Below are positions 38,751 through 46,649 of a stretch of 64,000 nucleotides of DNA, piece after piece. Within the stretch, counting starts at the first letter, position 1, and each line of letters starts with the position of its first letter. Both the position numbers and the translations under genes were made by a program. Origin of the DNA: Anthopleura xanthogrammica. Taxonomy: Eukaryota; Cnidaria; Anthozoa; Actiniaria; Actiniidae. Location of the stretch: assembly GCA_964019055.1 (NCBI GenBank), contig CAXHSA010000009.1, positions 1 to 64,000 of the forward strand. The letters are read 5' to 3'. Below the pieces are notes generated by a model. It was not told the DNA's origin. It made no database searches and saw only the letters and a program-made list of their open reading frames with translations.

Positions 38751-41714
38751 ATGAGCAAAAAGTGGGGGTTTCAGCAAACCGGTCACGCCGTCAGCGAAAA
38801 ACCTGGTTTTGAGAGCCAAAATGGCCATTTTTCAGTTTTTTGGGCTAAAAAGCTTTTTTTCCCAGCAAAACAGTGTTTAGGACACCTAAAATGTGCTTTT
38901 CTCGTCCAAAACTTGCGTTTAGCAGCGAAAACGTCGTGTTTTGAGCAAAAGAAAATTCTCAGCAAATTTCAAATTTTCTCAGCAAAAAACACCTTTTTTG
39001 ACCAAAAAGCACCTTTACTCAGCCAAAACCGCATTTTTTTTTTGCCAAAAAGTCGTGTTTTTATCTCAAGAGGTATTTTCATGAGCAAAAAGTGGGGGTT
39101 TCAGCAAACCGGTCACGCCGTCAGCGAAAAACCTGGTTTTGAGAGCCAAAATGGCCATTTTTCAGTTTTTTGGGCTAAAAAGCTTTTTTTCCCAGCAAAA
39201 CAGTGTTTTGGACACCTAAAATGTGCTTTTCTCGTCCAAAACTTGCGTTTAGCAGTGAAAACGTCGTGTTTTGAGCAAAAGAAAATTCTCAGCAAATTTC
39301 AAATTTTCTCAGCAAAAAACACCTTTTTTGACCAAAAAGCACCTTTACTCAGCCAAAACCGCATTTTTTTTCGCCAAAAAGTCGTGTTTTTATCTCAAGA
39401 GGTATTTTCATGAGCAAAAAGTGGGGGTTTCAGAAAACAGGTCACGCCGTCAGCGAAAAACCTGGTTTTGAGAGCCAAAATGGCCATTTTTCAGTTTTTT
39501 GGGCTAAAAAGCTTTTTTTCCCAGCAAAACAGTGTTTTGGACACCTAAAATGTGCTTTTCTCGTCCAAAACTTGCGTTTAGCAGTGAAAACGTCGTGTTT
39601 TGAGCAAAAGAAAATTCTCAGCAAATTTCAAATTTTCTCAGCAAAAAACACCTTTTTTGACCAAAAAGCACCTTTACTCAGCCAAAACCGCATTTTTTTT
39701 CGCCAAAAAGTCGTGTTTTTATCTCAAGAGGTATTTTCATGAGCAAAAAGTGGGGGTTTCAGCAAACAGGTCACGCCGTCAGCGAAAAACCTGGTTTTGA
39801 GAGCCAAAATGGCCATTTTTCAGTTTTTTGGGCTAAAAAGCTTTTTTCCCCAGCAAAACAGTGTTTTGGACACCTAAAATGTGCTTTTCTCGTCCAAAAC
39901 TTGCGTTTAGCAGTGAAAACGTCGTGTTTTGAGCAAAAGAAAATTCTCAGCAAATTTCAAATTTTCTCAGCAAAAAACACCTTTTTTGACCAAAAAGCAC
40001 CTTTACTCAGCCAAAACCGCATTTTTTTTCGCCAAAAAGTCGTGTTTTTATCTCAAGAGGTATTTTCATGAGCAAAAAGTGGGGGTTTCAGCAAACAGGT
40101 CACGCCGTCAGCGAAAAACCTGGTTTTGAGAGCCAAAATGGCCATTTTTCAGTTTTTTCGGCTAAAAAGCTTTTTTCCCCAGCAAAACAGTGTTTTGGAC
40201 ACCTAAAATGTGCTTTTCTCGTCCAAAACTTGCGTTTAGCAGTGAAAACGTCGTGTTTTGAGCAAAAGAAAATTCTCAGCAAATTTCAAATTTTCTCAGC
40301 AAAAAACACCTTTTTTGACCAAAAAGCACCTTTACTCAGCCAAAACCGCATTTTTTTTCGCCAAAAAGTCGTGTTTTTATCTCAAGAGGTATTTTCATGA
40401 GCAAAAAGTGGGGGTTTCAGCAAACAGGTCACGCCGTCAGCGAAAAACCTGGTTTTGAGAGCCAAAATGGCCATTTTTCAGTTTTTTGGGCTAAAAAGCT
40501 TTTTTTTCCCCAGCAAAACAGTGTTTTGGACACCTAAAATGTGCTTTTCTCGTCCAAAACTTGCGTTTAGCAGTGAAAACGTCGTGTTTTGAGCAAAAGA
40601 AAATTCTCAGCAAATTTCAAATTTTCTCAGCAAAAAACACCTTTTTTGACCAAAAAGCACCTTTACTCAGCCAAAACCGCATTTTTTTTCGCCAAAAAGT
40701 CGTGTTTTTATCTCAAGAGGTATTTTCATGAGCAAAAAGTGGGGGTTTCAGCAAACAGGTCACGCCGTCAGCGAAAAACCTGGTTTTGAGAGCCAAAATG
40801 GCCATTTTTTAGTTTTTTGGGCTAAAAAGCTTTTTTTCCAAGCAAAACAGTGTTTTGGACACCTAAAATGTGCTTTTCTCGTCCAAAACTTGCGTTTAGC
40901 AGTGAAAACGTCGTGTTTTGAGCAAAAGAAAATTCTCAGCAAATTTCAAATTTTCTCAGCAAAAAACACCTTTTTTGACCAAAAAGCACCTTTACTCAGC
41001 CAAAACCGCATTTTTTTTCGCCAAAAAGTCGTGTTTTTATCTCAAGAGGTATTTTCATGAGCAAAAAGTGGGGGTTTCAGCAAACAGGTCACGCCGTCAG
41101 CGAAAAACCTGGTTTTGACAGCCAAAATGGCCATTTTTCAGTTTTTTGGGCTAAAAAGCTTTTTTTCCCAGCAAAACAGTGTTTTGGACACCTAAAATGT
41201 GCTTTTCTCGTCCAAAACTTGCGTTTAGCAGTGAAAACGTCGTGTTTTGAGCAAAAGAAAATTCTCAGCAAATTTCAAATTTTCTCAGCAAAAAACACCT
41301 TTTTTGACCAAAAAGCACCTTTACTCAGCCAAAACCGCATTTTTTTTCGCCAAAAAGTCGTGTTTTTATCTCAAGAGGTATTTTCATGAGCAAAAAGTGG
41401 GGGTTTCAGCAAACAGGTCACGCCGTCAGCGAAAAACCTGGTTTTGAGAGCCAAAATGGCCATTTTTCAGTTTTTTGGGCTAAAAAGCTTTTTTTCCCAG
41501 CAAAACAGTGTTTTGGACACCTAAAATGTGCTTTTCTCGTCCAAAACTTGCGTTTAGCAGTGAAAACGTCGTGTTTTGAGCAAAAGAAAATTCTCAGCAA
41601 ATTTCAAATTTTCTCAGCAAAAAACACCTTTTTTGACCACAAAGCACCTTTACTCAGCCAAAACCGCATTTTTTTTCGCCAAAAAGTCGTGTTTTTATCT
41701 CAAGAGGTATTTTC
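38751..41714 (+). repeat. Heterogeneous block between the 4-mer repeat and the uniform region
   Basis: Variants by start are: 38751 (CCGG, GTGTTTAGG, GCAGCGAAA, T10-GCC), 39081 (CCGG), 39410 (CAGAAAAC), 39739 (T6C4), 40068 (TTTTTTCGGCT with T6C4), 40397 (T8C4, 331 bp), 40728 (CATTTTTTAG and TTCCAAGC), 41057 (GACAGCC) and 41386 (ACCACAAAG). This is the densest mix of different markers in the window. Confidence 0.85.
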
Positions 41715-41742
41715 ATGAGCAAAAAGTGGGGGTTTCAGCAAA

Positions 41743-41760
41743 CAGGTCACGCCGTCAGCG
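41743..41760 (+). other. GC-rich turn interrupting the A/T-tract phasing (one per monomer)
   Basis: Monomer 29-46 (CAGGTCACGCCGTCAGCG) is the longest stretch without an A- or T-tract of three or more. A tract expected near monomer 37 is missing, yet the next A-tract (47-51) is back in phase. It holds three of the ten CpGs. It could be a protein-binding box, but it is not unusually conserved: substitutions occur at monomer 30, 31, 35, 41, 42 and 45 in different copies, a higher site density than the monomer average. A simple loss of one T-tract explains it equally well. Confidence 0.6.
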
Positions 41761-41781
41761 AAAAACCTGGTTTTGAGAGCC

Positions 41782-41795
41782 AAAATGGCCATTTT
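41782..41795. repeat. 14-bp perfect palindrome in each monomer
   Basis: AAAATGGCCATTTT is its own reverse complement and sits at monomer 68-81, with a TGGCCA core. It is present in nearly every copy. Exceptions include the three copies at 14067, 15054 and 17028, where the first A is G. It is the cleanest case of a general tendency: because each subunit is A-tract, core, T-tract, most subunits are weak inverted repeats. It may extrude or bind a dimeric protein, but nothing in the sequence proves this. Confidence 0.8.
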
Positions 41796-41810
41796 TCAGT
41801 TTTTTGGGCT

Positions 41811-41822
41811 AAAAAGCTTTTT
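41811..41822. repeat. 12-bp palindrome with HindIII site, disrupted in some variant families
   Basis: AAAAAGCTTTTT at monomer 97-108 is a perfect palindrome and contains AAGCTT. HindIII should therefore release a 329-bp ladder. The palindrome is broken in the AAAAGGC family (monomers at 2222, 2880, 3209, 5183, 5512, 6828, 7157), in the AAAAAGG copies at 246, 25253 and 53559, and by an inserted G in the copy at 25911, so those junctions would give dimer-sized fragments. The copy at 10118 has AACAAGCTTTTT, which keeps AAGCTT but shortens the palindrome. Its resemblance to a terminator hairpin is superficial, since the arms are pure A and T. Confidence 0.75.
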
Positions 41823-41919
41823 TTCCCAGCAAAACAGTGTTTTGGACACCTAAAATGTGCTTTTCTCGTCCAAAACTTGCGTTTAGCAGTGAAAACGTCG
41901 TGTTTTGAGCAAAAGAAAA

Positions 41920-41950
41920 TTCTCAGCAAATTTCAAATTTTCTCAGCAAA
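41920..41950 (+). repeat. 11-bp direct repeat spaced exactly 20 bp inside the monomer
   Basis: TTCTCAGCAAA occurs at monomer 206-216 and again at 226-236. This is the best-preserved pair of neighbouring subunits and direct evidence for the ancestral 20-bp period. The following subunits at monomer 234 and 254 also share the core CACCTTT after their A-tracts (AAAAAACACCTTT and AAAAAGCACCTTT), again 20 bp apart. Together these suggest that the 197-274 part of the monomer was the most recently expanded part at subunit level. Confidence 0.8.
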
Positions 41951-41997
41951 AAACACCTTTTTTGACCAAAAAGCACCTTTACTCAGCCAAAACCGCA

Positions 41998-42005
41998 TTT
42001 TTTTT
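41998..42005 (+). repeat. T8 run, the length-variable hotspot of the monomer
   Basis: Monomer 284-291 is a run of eight T followed by CGCC in most copies. Longer forms are T9 followed by CGCC (the partial copy at 1-245 and the copies at 27556, 54547, 54877, 55537, 56197 and 56526), T10 followed by GCC (35787, 37104, 38421, 38751, 55207, 55867), T11 followed by GCC (31833, 32164, 32495) and T10-T11 followed by CCC (62783, 60806). This single run accounts for most of the 330 and 331 bp units. Replication slippage is the simple explanation, although homopolymer miscalling in long reads could contribute. Confidence 0.85.
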
Positions 42006-45000
42006 CGCCAAAAAGTCGTGTTTTTATCTCAAGAGGTATTTTCATGAGCAAAAAGTGGGGGTTTCAGCAAACAGGTCACGCCGTCAGCGAAAAACCTGGT
42101 TTTGAGAGCCAAAATGGCCATTTTTCAGTTTTTTGGGCTAAAAAGCTTTTTTTCCCAGCAAAACAGTGTTTTGGACACCTAAAATGTGCTTTTCTCGTCC
42201 AAAACTTGCGTTTAGCAGTGAAAACGTCGTGTTTTGAGCAAAAGAAAATTCTCAGCAAATTTCAAATTTTCTCAGCAAAAAACACCTTTTTTGACCAAAA
42301 AGCACCTTTACTCAGCCAAAACCGCATTTTTTTTCGCCAAAAAGTCGTGTTTTTATCTCAAGAGGTATTTTCATGAGCAAAAAGTGGGGGTTTCAGCAAA
42401 CAGGTCACGCCGTCAGCGAAAAACCTGGTTTTGAGAGCCAAAATGGCCATTTTTCAGTTTTTTGGGCTAAAAAGCTTTTTTTCCCAGCAAAACAGTGTTT
42501 TGGACACCTAAAATGTGCTTTTCTCGTCCAAAACTTGCGTTTAGCAGTGAAAACGTCGTGTTTTGAGCAAAAGAAAATTCTCAGCAAATTTCAAATTTTC
42601 TCAGCAAAAAACACCTTTTTTGACCAAAAAGCACCTTTACTCAGCCAAAACCGCATTTTTTTTCGCCAAAAAGTCGTGTTTTTATCTCAAGAGGTATTTT
42701 CATGAGCAAAAAGTGGGGGTTTCAGCAAACAGGTCACGCCGTCAGCGAAAAACCTGGTTTTGAGAGCCAAAATGGCCATTTTTCAGTTTTTTGGGCTAAA
42801 AAGCTTTTTTTCCCAGCAAAACAGTGTTTTGGACACCTAAAATGTGCTTTTCTCGTCCAAAACTTGCGTTTAGCAGTGAAAACGTCGTGTTTTGAGCAAA
42901 AGAAAATTCTCAGCAAATTTCAAATTTTCTCAGCAAAAAACACCTTTTTTGACCAAAAAGCACCTTTACTCAGCCAAAACCGCATTTTTTTTCGCCAAAA
43001 AGTCGTGTTTTTATCTCAAGAGGTATTTTCATGAGCAAAAAGTGGGGGTTTCAGCAAACAGGTCACGCCGTCAGCGAAAAACCTGGTTTTGAGAGCCAAA
43101 ATGGCCATTTTTCAGTTTTTTGGGCTAAAAAGCTTTTTTTCCCAGCAAAACAGTGTTTTGGACACCTAAAATGTGCTTTTCTCGTCCAAAACTTGCGTTT
43201 AGCAGTGAAAACGTCGTGTTTTGAGCAAAAGAAAATTCTCAGCAAATTTCAAATTTTCTCAGCAAAAAACACCTTTTTTGACCAAAAAGCACCTTTACTC
43301 AGCCAAAACCGCATTTTTTTTCGCCAAAAAGTCGTGTTTTTATCTCAAGAGGTATTTTCATGAGCAAAAAGTGGGGGTTTCAGCAAACAGGTCACGCCGT
43401 CAGCGAAAAACCTGGTTTTGAGAGCCAAAATGGCCATTTTTCAGTTTTTTGGGCTAAAAAGCTTTTTTTCCCAGCAAAACAGTGTTTTGGACACCTAAAA
43501 TGTGCTTTTCTCGTCCAAAACTTGCGTTTAGCAGTGAAAACGTCGTGTTTTGAGCAAAAGAAAATTCTCAGCAAATTTCAAATTTTCTCAGCAAAAAACA
43601 CCTTTTTTGACCAAAAAGCACCTTTACTCAGCCAAAACCGCATTTTTTTTCGCCAAAAAGTCGTGTTTTTATCTCAAGAGGTATTTTCATGAGCAAAAAG
43701 TGGGGGTTTCAGCAAACAGGTCACGCCGTCAGCGAAAAACCTGGTTTTGAGAGCCAAAATGGCCATTTTTCAGTTTTTTGGGCTAAAAAGCTTTTTTTCC
43801 CAGCAAAACAGTGTTTTGGACACCTAAAATGTGCTTTTCTCGTCCAAAACTTGCGTTTAGCAGTGAAAACGTCGTGTTTTGAGCAAAAGAAAATTCTCAG
43901 CAAATTTCAAATTTTCTCAGCAAAAAACACCTTTTTTGACCAAAAAGCACCTTTACTCAGCCAAAACCGCATTTTTTTTCGCCAAAAAGTCGTGTTTTTA
44001 TCTCAAGAGGTATTTTCATGAGCAAAAAGTGGGGGTTTCAGCAAACAGGTCACGCCGTCAGCGAAAAACCTGGTTTTGAGAGCCAAAATGGCCATTTTTC
44101 AGTTTTTTGGGCTAAAAAGCTTTTTTTCCCAGCAAAACAGTGTTTTGGACACCTAAAATGTGCTTTTCTCGTCCAAAACTTGCGTTTAGCAGTGAAAACG
44201 TCGTGTTTTGAGCAAAAGAAAATTCTCAGCAAATTTCAAATTTTCTCAGCAAAAAACACCTTTTTTGACCAAAAAGCACCTTTACTCAGCCAAAACCGCA
44301 TTTTTTTTCGCCAAAAAGTCGTGTTTTTATCTCAAGAGGTATTTTCATGAGCAAAAAGTGGGGGTTTCAGCAAACAGGTCACGCCGTCAGCGAAAAACCT
44401 GGTTTTGAGAGCCAAAATGGCCATTTTTCAGTTTTTTGGGCTAAAAAGCTTTTTTTCCCAGCAAAACAGTGTTTTGGACACCTAAAATGTGCTTTTCTCG
44501 TCCAAAACTTGCGTTTAGCAGTGAAAACGTCGTGTTTTGAGCAAAAGAAAATTCTCAGCAAATTTCAAATTTTCTCAGCAAAAAACACCTTTTTTGACCA
44601 AAAAGCACCTTTACTCAGCCAAAACCGCATTTTTTTTCGCCAAAAAGTCGTGTTTTTATCTCAAGAGGTATTTTCATGAGCAAAAAGTGGGGGTTTCAGC
44701 AAACAGGTCACGCCGTCAGCGAAAAACCTGGTTTTGAGAGCCAAAATGGCCATTTTTCAGTTTTTTGGGCTAAAAAGCTTTTTTTCCCAGCAAAACAGTG
44801 TTTTGGACACCTAAAATGTGCTTTTCTCGTCCAAAACTTGCGTTTAGCAGTGAAAACGTCGTGTTTTGAGCAAAAGAAAATTCTCAGCAAATTTCAAATT
44901 TTCTCAGCAAAAAACACCTTTTTTGACCAAAAAGCACCTTTACTCAGCCAAAACCGCATTTTTTTTCGCCAAAAAGTCGTGTTTTTATCTCAAGAGGTAT

Positions 45001-46649
45001 TTTCATGAGCAAAAAGTGGGGGTTTCAGCAAACAGGTCACGCCGTCAGCGAAAAACCTGGTTTTGAGAGCCAAAATGGCCATTTTTCAGTTTTTTGGGCT
45101 AAAAAGCTTTTTTTCCCAGCAAAACAGTGTTTTGGACACCTAAAATGTGCTTTTCTCGTCCAAAACTTGCGTTTAGCAGTGAAAACGTCGTGTTTTGAGC
45201 AAAAGAAAATTCTCAGCAAATTTCAAATTTTCTCAGCAAAAAACACCTTTTTTGACCAAAAAGCACCTTTACTCAGCCAAAACCGCATTTTTTTTCGCCA
45301 AAAAGTCGTGTTTTTATCTCAAGAGGTATTTTCATGAGCAAAAAGTGGGGGTTTCAGCAAACAGGTCACGCCGTCAGCGAAAAACCTGGTTTTGAGAGCC
45401 AAAATGGCCATTTTTCAGTTTTTTGGGCTAAAAAGCTTTTTTTCCCAGCAAAACAGTGTTTTGGACACCTAAAATGTGCTTTTCTCGTCCAAAACTTGCG
45501 TTTAGCAGTGAAAACGTCGTGTTTTGAGCAAAAGAAAATTCTCAGCAAATTTCAAATTTTCTCAGCAAAAAACACCTTTTTTGACCAAAAAGCACCTTTA
45601 CTCAGCCAAAACCGCATTTTTTTTCGCCAAAAAGTCGTGTTTTTATCTCAAGAGGTATTTTCATGAGCAAAAAGTGGGGGTTTCAGCAAACAGGTCACGC
45701 CGTCAGCGAAAAACCTGGTTTTGAGAGCCAAAATGGCCATTTTTCAGTTTTTTGGGCTAAAAAGCTTTTTTTCCCAGCAAAACAGTGTTTTGGACACCTA
45801 AAATGTGCTTTTCTCGTCCAAAACTTGCGTTTAGCAGTGAAAACGTCGTGTTTTGAGCAAAAGAAAATTCTCAGCAAATTTCAAATTTTCTCAGCAAAAA
45901 ACACCTTTTTTGACCAAAAAGCACCTTTACTCAGCCAAAACCGCATTTTTTTTCGCCAAAAAGTCGTGTTTTTATCTCAAGAGGTATTTTCATGAGCAAA
46001 AAGTGGGGGTTTCAGCAAACAGGTCACGCCGTCAGCGAAAAACCTGGTTTTGAGAGCCAAAATGGCCATTTTTCAGTTTTTTGGGCTAAAAAGCTTTTTT
46101 TCCCAGCAAAACAGTGTTTTGGACACCTAAAATGTGCTTTTCTCGTCCAAAACGTGCGTTTAGCAGTGAAAACGTCGTGTTTTGAGCAAAAGAAAATTCT
46201 CAGCAAATTTCAAATTTTCTCAGCAAAAAACACCTTTTTTGACCAAAAAGCACCTTTACTCAGCCAAAACCGCATTTTTTTTCGCCAAAAAGTCGTGTTT
46301 TTATCTCAAGAGGTATTTTCATGAGCAAAAAGTGGGGGTTTCAGCAAACAGGTCGCGCCGTCAGCGAAAAACCTGGTTTTGAGAGCCAAAATGGCCATTT
46401 TTCAGTTTTTTGGGCTAAAAAGCTTTTTTTCCCAGCAAAACAGTGTTTTGGACACCTAAAATGTGCTTTTCTCGTCCAAAACTTGCGTTTAGCAGTGAAA
46501 ACGTCGTGTTTTGAGCAAAAGAAAATTCTCAGCAAATTTCAAATTTTCTCAGCAAAAAACACCTTTTTTGACCAAAAAGCACCTTTACTCAGCCAAAACC
46601 GCATTTTTTTTCGCCAAAAAGTCGTGTTTTTATCTCAAGAGGTATTTTC

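Larger units (their letters stand above)
41897..42024 (+). repeat. Two distant subunits sharing GTCGTGTTTT (monomer 183 and 301)
   Basis: GTCGTGTTTT is found at monomer 183-192 and 301-310, 118 bp apart. The surrounding subunits are AAAACGTCGTGTTTT and AAAAAGTCGTGTTTTT, so they differ at one position within the core. The shared core suggests that two non-adjacent subunits descend from the same parental unit. It also makes local conversion between them possible, as seen in the copies at 61137 and 63113. Confidence 0.75.
41715..42043 (+). repeat. Type monomer of the satellite (329 bp, consensus form)
   Basis: This copy has the consensus sequence and serves as the reference for monomer coordinates 1-329. 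Its composition is A 102, T 101, G 59 and C 67, 38.3% GC. It carries 10 CpG dinucleotides (monomer 36, 39, 45, 153, 166, 182, 185, 280, 292, 303) against about 12 expected from composition. It contains a GC-rich turn at 29-46, perfect palindromes at 68-81 and 97-108, and homopolymer runs at 86-91 (T6), 104-110 (T7), 234-239 (A6), 244-249 (T6) and 284-291 (T8). The start point is a convenience. Variant linkage across the 329/1 junction shows that it is not a biological boundary. Confidence 0.95.
41715..42047 (+). other. 110-codon open frame recurring in each monomer, probably not a gene
   Basis: A frame beginning MSKKWGFQQTG runs through the monomer and ends with a TGA that overlaps the ATG of the next copy (ATGA), because 329 + 4 = 333 = 111 codons. 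AGAGG lies 7 bases before the ATG, which looks like a bacterial ribosome-binding site. The product would be Lys/Phe-rich with a loose 7-residue periodicity, as a 20-21 bp DNA repeat dictates. I recognise no family. Against coding: other plus-strand frames and the minus strand are also open, about three quarters of the distinct substitutions by my hand tally change the amino acid, the copy at 22950 has an early TAG, and single-base indels are tolerated. I regard it as a by-product of the DNA pattern. Confidence 0.15.
41721..42049 (+). repeat. Sixteen degenerate ~20.6-bp subrepeats making up one monomer
   Basis: Cutting the type monomer before each A-tract gives 16 subunits starting at monomer 7, 26, 47, 68, 97, 117, 138, 158, 178, 197, 214, 234, 254, 275, 296 and 317. 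Their lengths are 19, 21, 21, 29, 20, 21, 20, 20, 19, 17, 20, 20, 21, 21, 21 and 19 bp, summing to exactly 329. The shared layout is 3-6 A, a 4-6 base core, 3-8 T, then a short tail often ending CAGC, GAGC or GCC. Examples are AAAACAGTGTTTTGGACACC and AAAATGTGCTTTTCTCGTCC. The 29-bp subunit has an extra T-tract in place of an A-tract, and the 17-bp one is the shortest. I infer that the monomer arose by amplification and divergence of a 20-21 bp unit. Confidence 0.85.
41715..45991 (+). repeat. Thirteen consecutive apparently identical monomers
   Basis: Copies at 41715 through 45663 are 13 units of exactly 329 bp (4277 bp) in which I found no substitution. The next two carry one change each: 45992 (AAACGTGCG) and 46321 (GGTCGCGCC). 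Nine more apparently identical copies follow from 46650 to 49610. These are the most homogeneous stretches in the window and suggest the most recent expansion. Confidence 0.85.

Noticed and set aside
41801..41815. Telomere-like GGGCTAAAAAG
   Set aside because: It occurs once per 329-bp unit and not as a short tandem G-rich repeat, and it does not match TTAGGG, TTAGGC or TTTAGGG arrays.
41811..41831. Intrinsic transcription terminator at AAAAAGC followed by T7
   Set aside because: The stem would be five A-T pairs around GC with no GC-rich stem and no proper loop. It is the ordinary subunit pattern, not a stable hairpin followed by a U-tract.
42004..42020. CENP-B box-like sequence around TTCGCCAAAAAGTCGTG
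   Set aside because: The TTCG and the central A fit the NTTCGNNNNANNCGGGN pattern, but the CGGG part is absent (GTCG). Without CGGG I do not call it a box.
42032..42036. AGAGG seven bases before ATG as a Shine-Dalgarno site
   Set aside because: It lies in the last subunit of the monomer, which fits the normal A-tract/T-tract layout (AAGAGG then TATTTTC). One such match per 329 bp is unremarkable and no coding signal follows it.
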